Origin: Lepas anatifera | Taxonomy: Eukaryota > Arthropoda > Thecostraca > Lepadidae | Reading direction: 5' to 3' | Length of the DNA: 64,000 bases | NCBI GenBank assembly: GCA_034440635.1 | Contig: JAOTON010000213.1 | Span: 186,001 to 250,000 of the forward strand | Part shown: positions 11,243 to 21,990 of the stretch, piece after piece | Layout of the letters: every line of letters starts with the position of its first letter | Position numbering within the stretch: position 1 is the first letter of the stretch | The notes under the pieces: model-generated | The model's input: only the letters and a program-made list of their open reading frames with translations | Database searches by the model: none | What the model was told of the DNA's origin: nothing | Position numbers and translations under genes: made by a program

Positions 11243-11540
11243 CATAGGCAGATCCAGGCGGGGAAAGAGGGGCACTTTCCCTGATCGACCCTTGGCGCCC
11301 CCATCGACCCTCGGTGCCACCCCCATCGACCCTCGGCGACCCCCTGATCGACCCTCGGCGCAACCCCCTCCGATTGACCCTTGGCGCCCCTTGAAATAGT
11401 CACGGCGCCCCTGAAAGGTCGATGTCGCCCCCCTGATATGTCGCTTCCCACCGCCCCCTCCCCCCAGGATGCGAAAATCCGAAAAGATTTTGCGTCCACC
11501 TAATAGGTGTTGCCCATGGTCTCAAGCTCCCCCTCAATAT
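11243..11540 (+). mobile_element. GGCGGATCCAGG-type MITE, copy 2
   Basis: It starts CATAGGCAGATCCAGG and carries several CATCGACCCTCGGCG blocks, an expansion of a motif present once or twice in other copies. The CACCTAATAGGTGTTGCC segment corresponds to CACCTGATAGGTTTTTCC of the best copy. The right inverted repeat is lost. The copy lies inside the 10509-12285 element. Confidence 0.7.
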
Positions 11541-11785
11541 ATCAGAGTGCATGCAGTAAAAACATACGCGGAGACTGATCAAAGGCAATGGCGGAGATGC
11601 TTGAGCCCCTGTCCCCCCCTCCAAGAAGTCTTGGATGTGAGAATTGGCCACTCTATGATAGACTTTGGCACCCCCTGCTCGGAAGACGCCCCTCTTTTGA
11701 AAATAAACTTGGATCCACCTATGCCTCCTTCTACTCCTTTGAGCCTGCTTCTTGCAGAGGTAGACCTTTATCCTTGAGATGCTAT

Positions 11786-12070
11786 CATAGGCGAATCCAG
11801 GATTTCTGATCGGGGGGGGGACACCTTCCCGGGGGCGCCATTCTTTACCGGAAAAACCCAATCGGATGGGCGCAAAATCCTGTCGGTGGGAGCCGATTTT
11901 CGCATCCGGGGGGGAGGTGGTGGGAGGGAGTGGGAAGCGACATTTCAGGGGGCACCGTGACCATTTCAGGGGGCGCCGAGGGTCGATGGGGGGGGGCACG
12001 AATTCCCTTTGCCCCCTGGATCCGCCTATGGGGCACTTGCCCACTTTGCCTCCTCCTGGATCCGCCTATG
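11786..12070 (-). mobile_element. GGCGGATCCAGG-type MITE, copy 3, with duplicated terminus
   Basis: The two ends are inverted (CATAGGCGAATCCAGG and CCTGGATCCGCCTATG), and the body is in the opposite orientation to copy 2. The right terminus is present twice: CTGGATCCGCCTATG ends at 12030 and again at 12070 after a 40-bp spacer. It is non-coding and nested in the 10509-12285 element. Confidence 0.78.
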
Positions 12071-12300
12071 GCTGTCATTCATATTTAGTCCGGAAAACTG
12101 ACATATTGGAATATTTCAGTAGATATACGCTTTTATTCGTTTCAAGCTGTCTGAAATTCCAGTTTGAATCTACGATGGAAAATGCGTTTCCAAATATGGG
12201 TCATTGTTCCCATTGTTGGGAACGTAGCCATTCTTGGGAACGCTGACCACAGTTTCCCCCACTGACCTACTTTACCTAGGTGCACAACCAACTGTAGCCA

Positions 12301-12440
12301 GTGGCGAATCCAGGACTTCAATTTGGGGGGCTAAGGGGCGCTAGTCCTCCCCCGCGACCTTTCCTCGGATTAGCCTCTGTCTATGTATTAACTATAGGCG
12401 CTCTGACATTTTTGGGGGCTTGAGCCCGCTATCCTCCCTT
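12301..12440 (+). mobile_element. GGCGAATCCAGGACTTC-type MITE fragment
   Basis: The left end is GTGGCGAATCCAGGACTTC, followed by TTTGGGGGG and later TCTGACATTTTTGGGGG and TTGAGCCCGCTATC. A reverse-oriented relative at 59158-59290 shares the ordered landmarks CCAGGACTTCA, GCGGGCTTAAGCC and TTCTGACATTTGG. No matching terminal repeat was found. Confidence 0.5.
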
Positions 12441-12460
12441 GTATCCAAACCGAGTGTAGC

Positions 12461-12692
12461 AATAGGCGGATCCAAGATTGCCGATCGGGGGAGCACATGG
12501 TCGGGGGTACGTCCTATTGCGAGGGGAGGGGGTGGGGGAGTGCGCTGATACTCGCATCGTGGGGTGAGAGGAACAGAAAGAGACATTTCAGGGGGCACCA
12601 TCGACCTTTCAGGCAGGCGCCGCTACCATTCCAGGAGGCGCCGAGGGTCGATCGGAAGGGCGCAAGTGCCCCCTTGCTCCCCTGGCATCCGC
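12461..12692 (-). mobile_element. GGCGGATCCAGG-type MITE, copy 4
   Basis: The ends are AATAGGCGGATCCAAG and a mutated CCTGGCATCCGC. The body contains GACATTTCAGGGGGCACC, GGCGCCGAGGGTCGATCGG and GCGCAAGTGCCCCC, as in copies 3 and 8. It is non-coding. Confidence 0.72.
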
Positions 12693-12751
12693 TGCCCTTA
12701 TGAACTGTGTGAGTTGAGCATCAACAGCCAGTCTGCTGACACTACATCTTG

Positions 12752-13083
12752 TATCTATAAATTGTGTCCTTGTTGTTCCAAGTTCGGTTTTTGAAGTCGG
12801 AACCTCACTTGAGCCATCAATGGACTTGTCATGGAGACCCCGACCCCGCCACCCGAACGAGCAACTCGCACAATGAAGGGTAAATCTAGAAGCCAAAGTT
12901 AAGTGTCCAACAAATCGCAGGGGCGGCCGTCCCGCTTAGGTCACCCTTACACCAATCAAATGCCAGCCGACCTATGGCGGGTAAATATTCAGCGCCGGAG
13001 CGTCTCAGGAGAAGCGATCCCAGGCTTGGTATGCACAGAAGCGGGACGGAGCCCAACGCTCCGCGAGCTGAGCTACCGGGGCG
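12752..13083 (-). repeat. tRNA-derived SINE, full length
   Basis: Read on the minus strand it starts with a tRNA-like head, GCCCCGGTAGCTCAG followed by GGAGCGTTGGGCTC (an A-box-like segment), and then GGGATCGCTTCTCC (a B-box-like segment). The shared body follows (GGTCGGCTGGCA, GACGGCCGCCCCTG, GAGTTGCTCGTTCGGGTGG, GGTCTCCATGACAAGTCC) and a 3' end in TTTATAG. It matches 47618-47966 in full. Transcription by RNA polymerase III from the internal boxes is expected for this class. Confidence 0.8.
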
Positions 13084-15689
13084 GCATCCACTTCCTGTCA
13101 TGCTACAGCATACAAATATTTTTGGAGTCTAATGGCGTCGTTTTGGGTATCAATTTGACAAAAAATTTCACACCATAAGGAAACAACCAGGACTCAAGTT
13201 TCAAATGCAGGAACGTTGATTTGTGAAAATGATTGAGGAGCCCAAGTAGGTAAGTAATGTCAATAACAAATGTAATAAAAGTTGATAACATGATATAGAG
13301 TGCGTTTTAGCCTTCCATGAGCCTGCTGAAGAGCAGAAAAAGCAATTAAATATCCTTGAAATGAAAACCTCGTGAATCTAAATGGCATTTCAACAATGCT
13401 TCCGCGTTTCATGGGGGATTTCTGGGCACCCGCAAAGAGATACAAACGCATATCAATTTTCAAATGTATTCGATGGCGGCCCACGGCAGCGATGGGAATT
13501 TTCACACCACCACGTCAGGAAGATAAACAGTAAAAGTGGAATAAATGGAATAACTAAATAAAAGACAAAACACACATACTGGCACACAACAATTTGCATC
13601 TAAACGCATAGAATGATTTCTAGATAGCGTGCACATCAGGCGTCAGTGATAAAAGTGAGTTCAGGTTGACCTTAGTCCCAAAATGTTAGTTGAAAATACT
13701 GATGGCACGTCATTCATGGAGAGGCGGAATAATAAAGGCGAGATGTATCCACCTTCAACCTTCCCCAAACGGCACATGTTCAGTCTGGCACCCTGCCATT
13801 CACTTTGACATTTGGCTTTCGCCTTTTAAAGGGAATGTGGCACCTTGGTCGAATCCTGGAATTTAGTGTAATTAAGCGTACTTTTAGTAAAAAATAATGA
13901 AACCACTCATTATTTCTCTGAAAAATGTACAAAGCTCAATATTTGGTTTTTAAATTTCTAAAAATACTCCTCTAGAAAAAGAAGTAAATATCAGACTGTG
14001 GATGATGTCACCATCTGGCAACCACTACCATACTTGAAACGCTTCAAGGGCTTCGATTGGCTGATGCTCATCGTGATGTCAGCATATCTCGTCACACCAG
14101 CAGCTCACAACAATGGCCGCCGGCGACGGGGGGCTAAGGGGGGGCTGGTGTCAGGTAGGTTTTAGCTTTTTTCTACAGAAATATCGAGTTCCAAGACAAA
14201 CTAAATATGGAGTACCGGGTTTTCCGACCTGCTTTACAACTTGGCTATCTCAGTTAATATCAAGTTGTGAAGGTGCCACATTCTCTTTAAGGAGTGATCT
14301 GTACCATTTTCGTGTTTAACGTTATATGTCGTTCGTACATCGAAGCTTATAAAGCAGTAAACGATGGCTGATGCTCTGAAATTCACTGGAGAAATCAGTG
14401 TAAATAGCATCGGTTGATATTTCTCTTCAATGGCCGCCCACACATGAGCAGGAAAAGTCCAAAGATTTGAAGCATAGATCGATGTTGCATAAAGTCGTCT
14501 AATCGTTATTTTCTCAGCTAAGCCTGTCCACAAAGGCAACAATGACCCCGAACGGTAGTTTTCTACATTGTTTCGAGAGTATTTTTACGCACTGGCACTA
14601 TTTGCCTCTGTCCACTGTTCTATAAAAAACAGTGCTAGCCAAAGGGATGGCAAATAAGGAACCCCGATATATACAATGTGTAATATACGATGAATATATA
14701 TACATATTGCTCCAAGCGCCGGTCTACTCCACCTCACACTCCCTGAGGGTAGGGCGCTAGGACCACCTGGGCAGCAGGCATGACTCAAAATCAAACCTTT
14801 GTAATAAACGACACGCAGTTCTCTTTGTAACCTTGCAGTTTGATAATGATGCATTAACTGAAAATGACTCGTTTGGAAAGTGAGTGACGTTTGATCAGAC
14901 CAGTTGTCAGCAAAGGTGCTATTTAACAAGTTTACTCTGTTGAATAATCAAATATTTTACATATTGCAACAGCTATAAAAATATTACAAACCTCATCTCT
15001 AAAACAGAGCTAGACAAGGTGAAAACGTGCCTAAGCAGCCTTAAAATCTTACAAAAAACGTGCCTCAGCGGCCTCAAAATGTACCATGAGCCCAGACTAT
15101 CCCATCCCTGCGCCGGCATCGAGACTCTCACTCCACCACATACACTTTTCCCTCGGGCACCAGTGCGCTCGCGCGCAGGGGTCGGGCAGAGCCGCCAAAG
15201 GTCACGCACCAAGGCCTTGACAACAGCCCTGAGGCGGCCTCCGCCTGCCCCAGCGTCGTCGGGAGAGGGAGGGGAAACCTCAGGTGAGCAGACAGAGCAG
15301 ACGGTACAGAACTGGGGATCATAAATACCAGCAGCATCTCATATCCTTGCAATAAGTTCAACTAACTCCTGATAGATGCTGTTGCACATAAGTTATAAAA
15401 GCCGAGTAATTACTGATATATGGAATCATGTTGCTCACATGCGACAGAAGCCTACATTCAGTCCGGTTACTTTCTCTCCTGTTCATCACGGCTAGCTTTG
15501 CACTACCCCAAAGTAAACCAAAGACACCACAAACTGCACAACCTTATGAGCAAAAATAGTTATGTCGCATTTTTCCATTTTTAGCTGAATAATATGTTCT
15601 GATTATCGTTTGAGCTAAAAATGTGACATGTACAACATGAGCTGTATTAAAAGGTCGAGAAAAAAAGCTAGACAAATATGGCAATGGTA
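13084..15689. other. Unassigned sequence
   Basis: About 2.6 kb with no repeat or gene that I can name. Frames at 13260-13505, 14234-14542, 14585-14929 and 15019-15324 are ordinary in length for random sequence and have no motif. A GC-rich patch lies at 15100-15300. Confidence 0.4.
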
Positions 15690-15839
15690 CAGGGGCGTAG
15701 CCAAGGGGGGCGGCAGGGACAGCCGCCCCTGCCTCCTGAGGGCCCGAAGGGCTCCTGAGGACACGGGCCGCGCGAAGCGCGGCTCGCCTGCACTATGCTC
15801 TGTGGCCAAGTTTGAAATTCCATACCAGACAGGGCCCTC
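15690..15839 (+). mobile_element. hAT-like MITE end (CAGGGGCGTAGCC), interrupted
   Basis: The sequence opens with CAGGGGCGTAGCCAAGGGG, a terminus typical of hAT-like elements. A GC-rich body with GGGCCGCGCGAAGCGCGGC follows, and the sequence stops where TTAA-2 begins at 15840. The other end was not located beyond the tandem TTAA elements. Confidence 0.4.
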
Positions 15840-16870
15840 TTAACCCGCGCCCCACCGGGGGTCCGGCGCCACCTTCGCCTCACCGGGGGGGCCATCGATG
15901 GCCCCCCTCTAACTCCAAAAATATGGGCGTTAGCGCAAATCTGCAAAGTGCAATAGAAAGCTCGCGTGAATTCAGTAAGAAACTACTTCGCATGTTTTAG
16001 TGCTCAGGTCAATGGTTTGACCTCCAGAGGTCAAATTAGGTCAAGATCGGCTATTTTCACTCAAATCTGCAATGATTAAGCAAACTGGGCATAACTCTTA
16101 TGTCATTAGAGCTATTGAGGCCTGGTAAAGTACATTTGATAGAAAATTGCCAGTACTTTTTCCGCTATGTGGAACGTAAAGACCTCCCACCAGTGGTTTG
16201 ACCGCCAGAGGTCACCTCGTGACCTAATATGACCTGAGGTCACGAAAGGTCAAAGTGACCTTGCCGTATATCAAATGAAAGCTAGTGACAAGTCAAACAC
16301 GATGGTGTTTGTTTCACCGCTCTAGCCCAATTAGGTCAAAAGGTATTGTCAAAATACTGTTTTTGACCTCTGGTGACCTTGGATGAACTTGGAAAAGTCA
16401 AAGGGCAAATATGACCCCTGGGATCCGTGAAAGGGTGTCCAAAAACGTTGCTCTGAGCAGTCTGAGTGTTTGCAATCATTTTTGTGGCTTTTATATCATG
16501 AAATAGCTTTTCCCCATGCTTTGTCAATGGGAGAGGTCGCCTCGTGACCTGACCTCAGGGCACGAAATCGAAAAATCCCGGATATACACCTTGTAGACCC
16601 TGGAGGGGTCATGAAGTGTAGGAAGTTTCAAATCGATCGACTTTGAAATGTAGCTCTTACAGAGCTCTAAAGGTGAAGTGAGGTGACCTTGGTTGACCTC
16701 GTCTTGTGACCTGACCTTGGGTGACCCGGGGTAAAAAATTTCAGGGATGATGGGAAAATGATGCAGTGAGAGGTAGAGCCTTCAACCGCGGTGCTGCGCC
16801 TCGTCGTTTTTCTGCTATCCCGGAAAAACCTTAGGGGGCCATCGATGGCCCCCGGTGGGGCGAGGGTTAA
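15840..16870 (+). mobile_element. TTAA-2 element, copy 1
   Basis: It runs from TTAACCCGCGCCCCACCGGG to CCCGGTGGGGCGAGGGTTAA. The palindrome GGGGGCCATCGATGGCCCCC lies close to both ends. The interior has many GGTCA motifs, for example GACCTCCAGAGGTCA and TGACCTGAGGTCACG. Near the right end is TTTTTCTGCTATCCCGGAAA, a motif also found in TTAA-1. It is colinear with 56389-57382. No protein is encoded. Confidence 0.88.
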
Positions 16871-17712
16871 CACGCGCATTGACGGGGGCGGGTACCCGCC
16901 CCCTCGGGTTTTTCGGAGGCAGTAGAAAAACGGCGGCGCGTAGCGCCACCGTACTTGGTATACCTTTTCCCTCATCATTTTTACAACTTCTGTGAAAATT
17001 TTAAGGTTAGGTCATCTCAGGTCAGGTCACCAGTACAGGTCAAGTGACCCGACCTCAAAAAAAGTTTAAGATAGCATAAGTCGGAGCAGGGTGAACTTAT
17101 CCGATTGAAATTCATATCACATAATGGCCCCACTGAGTTCTCTAAAATATGTTCCGGTATTTTTGATATCGATGACCTAAGGTCAGGTACGACGCATGAC
17201 CTCTCCATTGGAAATACATGGGAAAAATTGTTTTTACGGAATAACTCAGTAACGGATGGTGATATAGCATTTATTTTAGCTGCATTAGACTTGCCTGGGC
17301 TTTGCGGTTCTAATGATATGCATTTTATATAATTTGACCCTGACCTGACCTCAGGTCAGGTCAAATCCTTGATTTGACCTAGCAAGGTCAAATTATATAT
17401 CATTCGATTCGGCTTGCTAAGAGGATTCATATAGTTCAAGTCGTTTTGCTCTATTTTTACTTGTTCAGATGTAATGCCCGAAAAACTGAATTTTACATGT
17501 TATCCCTATGACGGGCATGTTTTGACCTCTCGTGACCTTAAATGTGACCTGAAAAAAATAATTCAAATGTTTTCGATGGAGAAGTGGATGGGCAGCCCAA
17601 CGCCGTTTATCGTTTTTCGCTACCTACCGTGGTTCTCGAGATCTTAGGGGGGCGGGTACCCGCCCCCCGTCAATGCGAAGGTGGCTCAGACCCCCGTCAA
17701 TGCGCGTGTTAA
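16867..17712 (+). mobile_element. TTAA-1 element, copy B
   Basis: Its left TTAA is the right TTAA of TTAA-2 copy 1, so the two elements are back to back. The organisation is the same as copy A: terminal palindrome, GGCGGCGCGTAGCGCC hairpin, GGTCA arrays, duplicated right tip, closing TTAA at 17709-17712. Sequence identity with copy A is high by eye, with scattered substitutions. Confidence 0.92.
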
Positions 17713-18309
17713 GCCCTCTTCAGCACTGTATTCTGCAACAAGCAGTGCCTTTTTACCCATCAGGGCCCTTTTGGCGCTGTCGCAGGGGCCCTTTTCGGGG
17801 CGCCACCCCCCCTCTGAGCGAATCTTATGAATCGAGGGACCTTTGAATAGAGGGCCTTATGTACAGAGGGCCTTTTAAACGTCACCCAGAAAATCCTCTG
17901 CTGGAAAAATTCCTTCACCGGCCTGTCGGGCCCGATTTGTATTCCATAGCACGCGACAGCTTGGCCCGACAGGCCGCCGTAAAGGCCTTTCGACAGGCAA
18001 AACAGTTTTTTTCCTTCGTTTCCTTGGTTTGGAAGTACGCTCAACGCTGCTGCAAGGGCGCTGTTTGAACAGCGCCCTTGCGGCAAAGCCGGTGTAAAAG
18101 GTATCTTTGGTTTGAAAAGCAGCCCTGCGGTTTGGTGTGTTGCGTTGTGGATGTGGCGGAGGTCAAGGCCCTAGAATCCCGTGGTGTGGTGGAGGCAATA
18201 GGTTGCAAGGTTGTGTTTTTGATTATTTTTCTCTTGCATTACTTTGGTATACATCTTGAGTAAACTGGTTGAGCCTGGATTTCATCGTCCATAGTTGAAG
18301 GGCTGATAA
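17713..18309. other. Unassigned sequence with a perfect 30-bp hairpin
   Basis: GCAAGGGCGCTGTT at 18052-18065 is followed after 2 bases by its exact complement at 18068-18081. The surroundings show repeated 'GGGCCCTTTTGGCGC' and 'GAGGGCCTT' text at 17760-17870, suggesting an unidentified repeat. No protein family is recognisable. Confidence 0.45.
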
Positions 18310-18555
18310 ATGGCTCCGATTAAGCTGAAGCCCCTTCCACCGTCCCTTGTCAAGCTTAAATGTGGATTTGAGGGATGTGGGTATTTTGGCGAAAAAGGTT
18401 TTTTTAAGGAGCATCAGCGAATCAAGCATTCTGGGCTGCCCTGCAAGTTCAGGAACAGTGGTTTTGGCCAAGGAGGTCGTTTTGAAGCATGGATCAAACA
18501 GCGGGCAGATCAGAACAGTGTGGGGAGAAAACAAGTGATGTGGTGTTCGTTGTAA
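18310..18555 (+). CDS. Hypothetical 81-aa protein or exon with one C2H2-like finger
   Basis: The frame starts with ATG in a good context (A at -3, G at +4) and ends at TAA. Residues 17-40 give C-x4-C-x2-F-x5-F-x2-H-x4-H, close to a C2H2 zinc finger but one residue shorter than usual between the second Cys and the first aromatic. Basic residues follow. No intron signals or neighbouring exons were established and no homologous protein could be identified. It could be a free-standing small gene, an exon, a decayed piece of a larger zinc-finger gene, or chance. Confidence 0.3.
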   Translation: MAPIKLKPLPPSLVKLKCGFEGCGYFGEKGFFKEHQRIKHSGLPCKFRNSGFGQGGRFEAWIKQRADQNSVGRKQVMWCSL

Positions 18556-19256
18556 TTTCGGCAGCTTACATTTATTTCCATACAGTATGTTATGCTCACT
18601 GTTGATCAATAATTTTAAATGACATTAATAAGGGAAAAATGAATTTTACCAGCAAACTGGTCAAATTAGACTAAAACATTTGATTTTCCCTTCCGTCTTC
18701 TTTTAAATCCAATGCCTGTTTGTCCAGAATTAACCACAAAAGTTGCATACCATCATCAGTGGATTTGTAGATGCCAAAGAAACAAAACTCTTCACCTTTC
18801 CACATTAATTTGAGTTTTAAGTACCAAACTATTTCTCCCATTTCATTTTATTGACTTACCTAAATATGCCTATGATCTATGTCAAGGGGACAAATATATA
18901 ACAAAAACACAGCCTAGTGCAGCCTTTACTCATTCCTTTTACTCTTAACTTCCTTGGAAACATGATATTTATTTGACATTTACTATCTAACTGACTTAAG
19001 GTTATTTATTAGCCTCATTAACTTCAGATCCTAAACCACCTACCCTCATGGAAATGAGCACGGCAATGCATGAAAAACTTGGAAATAGCCAACAGCTTCA
19101 AAATTTAGGATTATTCATGTAAACATGCATTTAAAAGTCATGGAAAGCTAATATTACATGTTTGCATTCAACTACAAGTAGCCATGATCTTTAAAAAACA
19201 CTTTTTCGAATATAAAAAAGTACCCCTCCAATCTTGTTCGTCTGGCCATCAGAGCA
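18556..19256. other. Unassigned AT-rich sequence
   Basis: AT-rich DNA with no repeat or gene signature that I can name. Confidence 0.4.
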
Positions 19257-19324
19257 AAATCCATATATATCCAAATATCCATAATCCAAATATATCCATA
19301 TCCAAATATCCAAATATCCATAAC
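19257..19324. repeat. ATATCCA-type short tandem repeat
   Basis: Irregular tandem copies of ATATCCA/AATATCC fill this stretch (CCATATATATCC, CCAAATATCCATAATCC). It is simple-sequence DNA. Confidence 0.75.
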
Positions 19325-19385
19325 AAGGTGAGATATCGTGTCTTCGTCTCCTTTCATGTAATTGCTCAGTATTCGTTTTTGCTCA
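19323..19385 (+). repeat. Direct duplication, unit 1
   Basis: AGGTGAGATATCGTGTCTTCG, followed by CTCCTTTCATGTAATTGC and TCAGTATTCGTTT, is repeated with few changes at 19748-19810. The intervening 360 bp has extra shorter copies of GCTCAGTATTG. Confidence 0.65.
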
Positions 19386-19747
19386 GTATTGTAATTTCTA
19401 AGTAAGCTAGCTCAGTAAGTAATTGCTCAGTATTGTAATTGCTTCGTATTCGCAGCACAAACACTACCAGGGAATTGATGCAAATGCTAGTGCTCACGTC
19501 ACCGAGAGTCGGTAGTGTTCTGTCCATTCAGAGTGGGCTATTTAGTTAAATTGCTGGCCTTCGTTTAGTTGTGACCGGAATGACCCTGAACTATCACAGC
19601 ACAGGCTAAAATCGCTGTATATGTTATTTAACCAGTGGAAAGGCTTATTGTTCCTTGTTTGGCCTACCCTAGAGAAGGTTGGCGCTACCTTTCATCATGC
19701 TGATATGGTAACTGCGTGCCTGCTAAATCATCAGGCATCGCTCTGAA

Positions 19748-19810
19748 ACGAGGTGAGATTTCGTGTTTTCGTTTCCTTTCATTTAATCGCTCAGTATTCG
19801 TTTGTTGCAC
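19748..19810 (+). repeat. Direct duplication, unit 2
   Basis: This is the second copy of the 63-bp unit at 19323-19385 (AGGTGAGATTTCGTGTTTTCG, CCTTTCATTTAATCGC, TCAGTATTCGTTT). It may be a segmental tandem duplication or two members of a dispersed repeat. Confidence 0.65.
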
Positions 19811-20990
19811 AAACACCCCAGACGGAAGTCACCCATAACGCTAGTTCTCGTGCCGCCGATAAAGCCCGGCCAAGGCGCCGCTGTCCAGGAAGCCGGATAG
19901 ACGGCGGCTGGGTCTGGTCACCGCTGCTCGTGCCGGGATATAACCCTGAGGAGAGGACCATCTGACGCTTGGATTGACGCCTAGTGACATCTGACGCCTA
20001 GTGATATCCATTGGTGCCAAACTAGAAGTTGTTTATGCTAATTTTGGTATTTTCTATTAAGAATGTGGAAAATGAGTAGGAACATTTTACCAATTGAATC
20101 GGTTTTAGACAATTTTAATAGTCCTATCCTAACCACCCGACAGATATGGAGGTTTTTTCGAAAGTGCCCGACAGATTTGAGATTTTTGCAGCTCTGGTGA
20201 GAAGTTGGCATGTGGTTTGTTAATATGTTAAGTAGGACTTAGGACTCAACGGACCTGGCAAATAAACCACGTTTGGTGGCAAACCTCATTGTGTTTGGTC
20301 ATACATGTTTGGTTTGAAATTTCGTTGGTGGCACTTGTGAGCTTTTTCAACCTCTGCTAAAACATATTTACATTCTTTGCAGCATTGTATCGTATCGTTA
20401 GGGAAAAGTCAGCACATGAAATTCAACATTTTTCTTCCTTTGGTAACTTACCATTCCTCTTCAGTCACTCCAAACACTTCCTCTTCGGAAAAGCAGAGTC
20501 AAAGTTTAAAATATCTCAAAACTGACACTCCTGATGATTGGTTGTAATCATCAACCAGCCCACAAAATAAAGATAGATATATGCAAGAAGGAAAGAGGTA
20601 AACGGCATATATTTTCACGTAATTATGGAAGAATGTATTCTTATTAAGGACGACTAACTACCTACATCCTGAGAATCCACGGCACTTTTGCATGGTGTCC
20701 ATGCAATTGAACGCAATAGCACCCTCATAGGTCTCTTTTAAGATGCTCTATTTCAGAATGATGTAAAAAATGTGCATAAGTACTAACAAGTTTTGAGATC
20801 GGCTTTGGGAGAAGTCACTGGTCATATGAATGGCACTCAAGCAAGGAAACACGAACAGGAACAACAGAATAGTGCACAGCCAGGGGCTCTGGGCCAAAAC
20901 CTTCTGATTTGTCCCGCACTTCTGACAATGCCCCGCAGACTTGGATTTGTTACCCTCCCCCTCCCCACATTCCCATCCGGACTGACCTAG
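19811..20990. other. Unassigned sequence
   Basis: No repeat, RNA or protein signature was found in about 1.2 kb. The region includes TGACGCCTAGTGACATC doublets at 19975-20005. Confidence 0.4.
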
Positions 20991-21090
20991 TGCTGAGACG
21001 ATCTCGACGGTTGAATACCTCTTGTGCTGAGACGATCTCGACGTTTGGATACCTCTGGTGCTGAGGCGATCTCAACGTTTGAGTACCTCT
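20991..21090 (+). repeat. 34-bp tandem repeat, three units
   Basis: Units start at 20991, 21025 and 21059. Each reads TGCTGAGACGATCTCGAC, then GTTTGAATACCTCTGG with small changes. Each unit contains the interrupted palindrome GAGACGATCTC. Confidence 0.9.
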
Positions 21091-21316
21091 GACTGGTGGA
21101 GGCTCCGTGTTTTGAGGCAGTAATTTTGGTTTCGTGGAGAGCACGGGCGTCACCGCGGATTTATTTTCATAGGGAAAGGAAAACTGTGTTTTCTATAATA
21201 TGAATTACTGAACATATCTCCTGATTTTAACATACCTGAGAGGCCACCAGTTGACTTATGCTGTTCAACACTATAAAGAAAGGCTAAAATGCACGATTTA
21301 TGCAATCACCTTTTGA

Positions 21317-21990
21317 CCTTCGCTCCCCCCGTGGAGGTGTTTTAACATATCCCCTCAGGTTATTTCGACGGGGTCAAGAAACAAACAAACTTTCAGAGAG
21401 ACAGCGGTGCGAAGCCCAGCCCTACCGGGCAGACCTTATCCTTAATAAATCACACAACTTCTCGAAACATTTAAAGTGTGTGCCATGCCACATCAGGTCA
21501 GTTCAAGTGACCTCCAAAAAGTTTCAAGTGTCACCAGTGAGAACAGATTTAACCTATTGATCTGATATTCATATGTCATAATAAGATGACTGAGTGCCAC
21601 AAGTTGTGGTAATAGGATTCCTTATGTTGATGATTTAAGGTCAGGTTCAGGTCATGATTTCTCAATTGGAAACACCTGGAAAATCGGGGATTGGCCGAAA
21701 ATGGCCCTATTTCTGTGGATATCAATCAAAAAACTTCTTACCCTCAAAACGTAGTGTCTTGGTTCATTCCCCAAGGTCATGTTGCAAGTTTGGCCCTGTA
21801 ACCTAAAAAAACTGGATGCAGCTAAAGATGGAGGAGATCCCACCTCAGCATCATGCTTCTTAAGTCTGGGGATCAGCTGTGGTAGAAAAGGCTCTCATTT
21901 TACCATTCTGAATGCTGGCAGTCCAAGGAAAGCAAGGTGACAAAAATTACCCCATATTTTTCTTCCATGCAAATACGGGAACAGATCACC
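21317..21990 (+). mobile_element. TTAA-4-like element, decayed left part
   Basis: The order of landmarks follows the complete TTAA-4 copy at 27529-28545: GGAGGTGTTTTAACATATCCCC near the left end, GAAGCCCAGCCCTACCGGG, then CACATCAGGTCAGTTCAAGTGACCTCC, AGGTCATGATTTCTCAATTGG and CAAGGTCATGTTGCAAGTTTGGCCCTGTAACCT as a series of GGTCA motifs. Similarity fades after 21,990. The element is clearly older than the TTAA-1 copies. Confidence 0.5.

Larger units (their letters stand above)
10509..12285. mobile_element. DNA element with long inverted ends made of GTTCCCA/TGGGAAC palindromes
   Basis: The left arm (10509-10655) and right arm (12175-12285) are inverted copies. Both read, outside to inside, GCACCTAGGT, CAGTGGGGGAAACTGTGG, TCAGCGTTCCCAAGAAT, CTACGTTCCCAA, then ATGGGAAC and GACCCATATTTGG. 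The arms consist of repeated GTTCCCANNNNTGGGAAC-like palindromes. The interior (about 1.5 kb) carries no recognisable transposase and contains two GGCGGATCCAGG-type MITEs. It is a non-autonomous terminal-inverted-repeat element; the superfamily is unknown. Confidence 0.75.

Noticed and set aside
18052..18081. Histone 3' stem-loop or bacterial-type terminator
   Set aside because: The stem is too long and unlike the histone consensus. There is no T-run, and the genome is eukaryotic.
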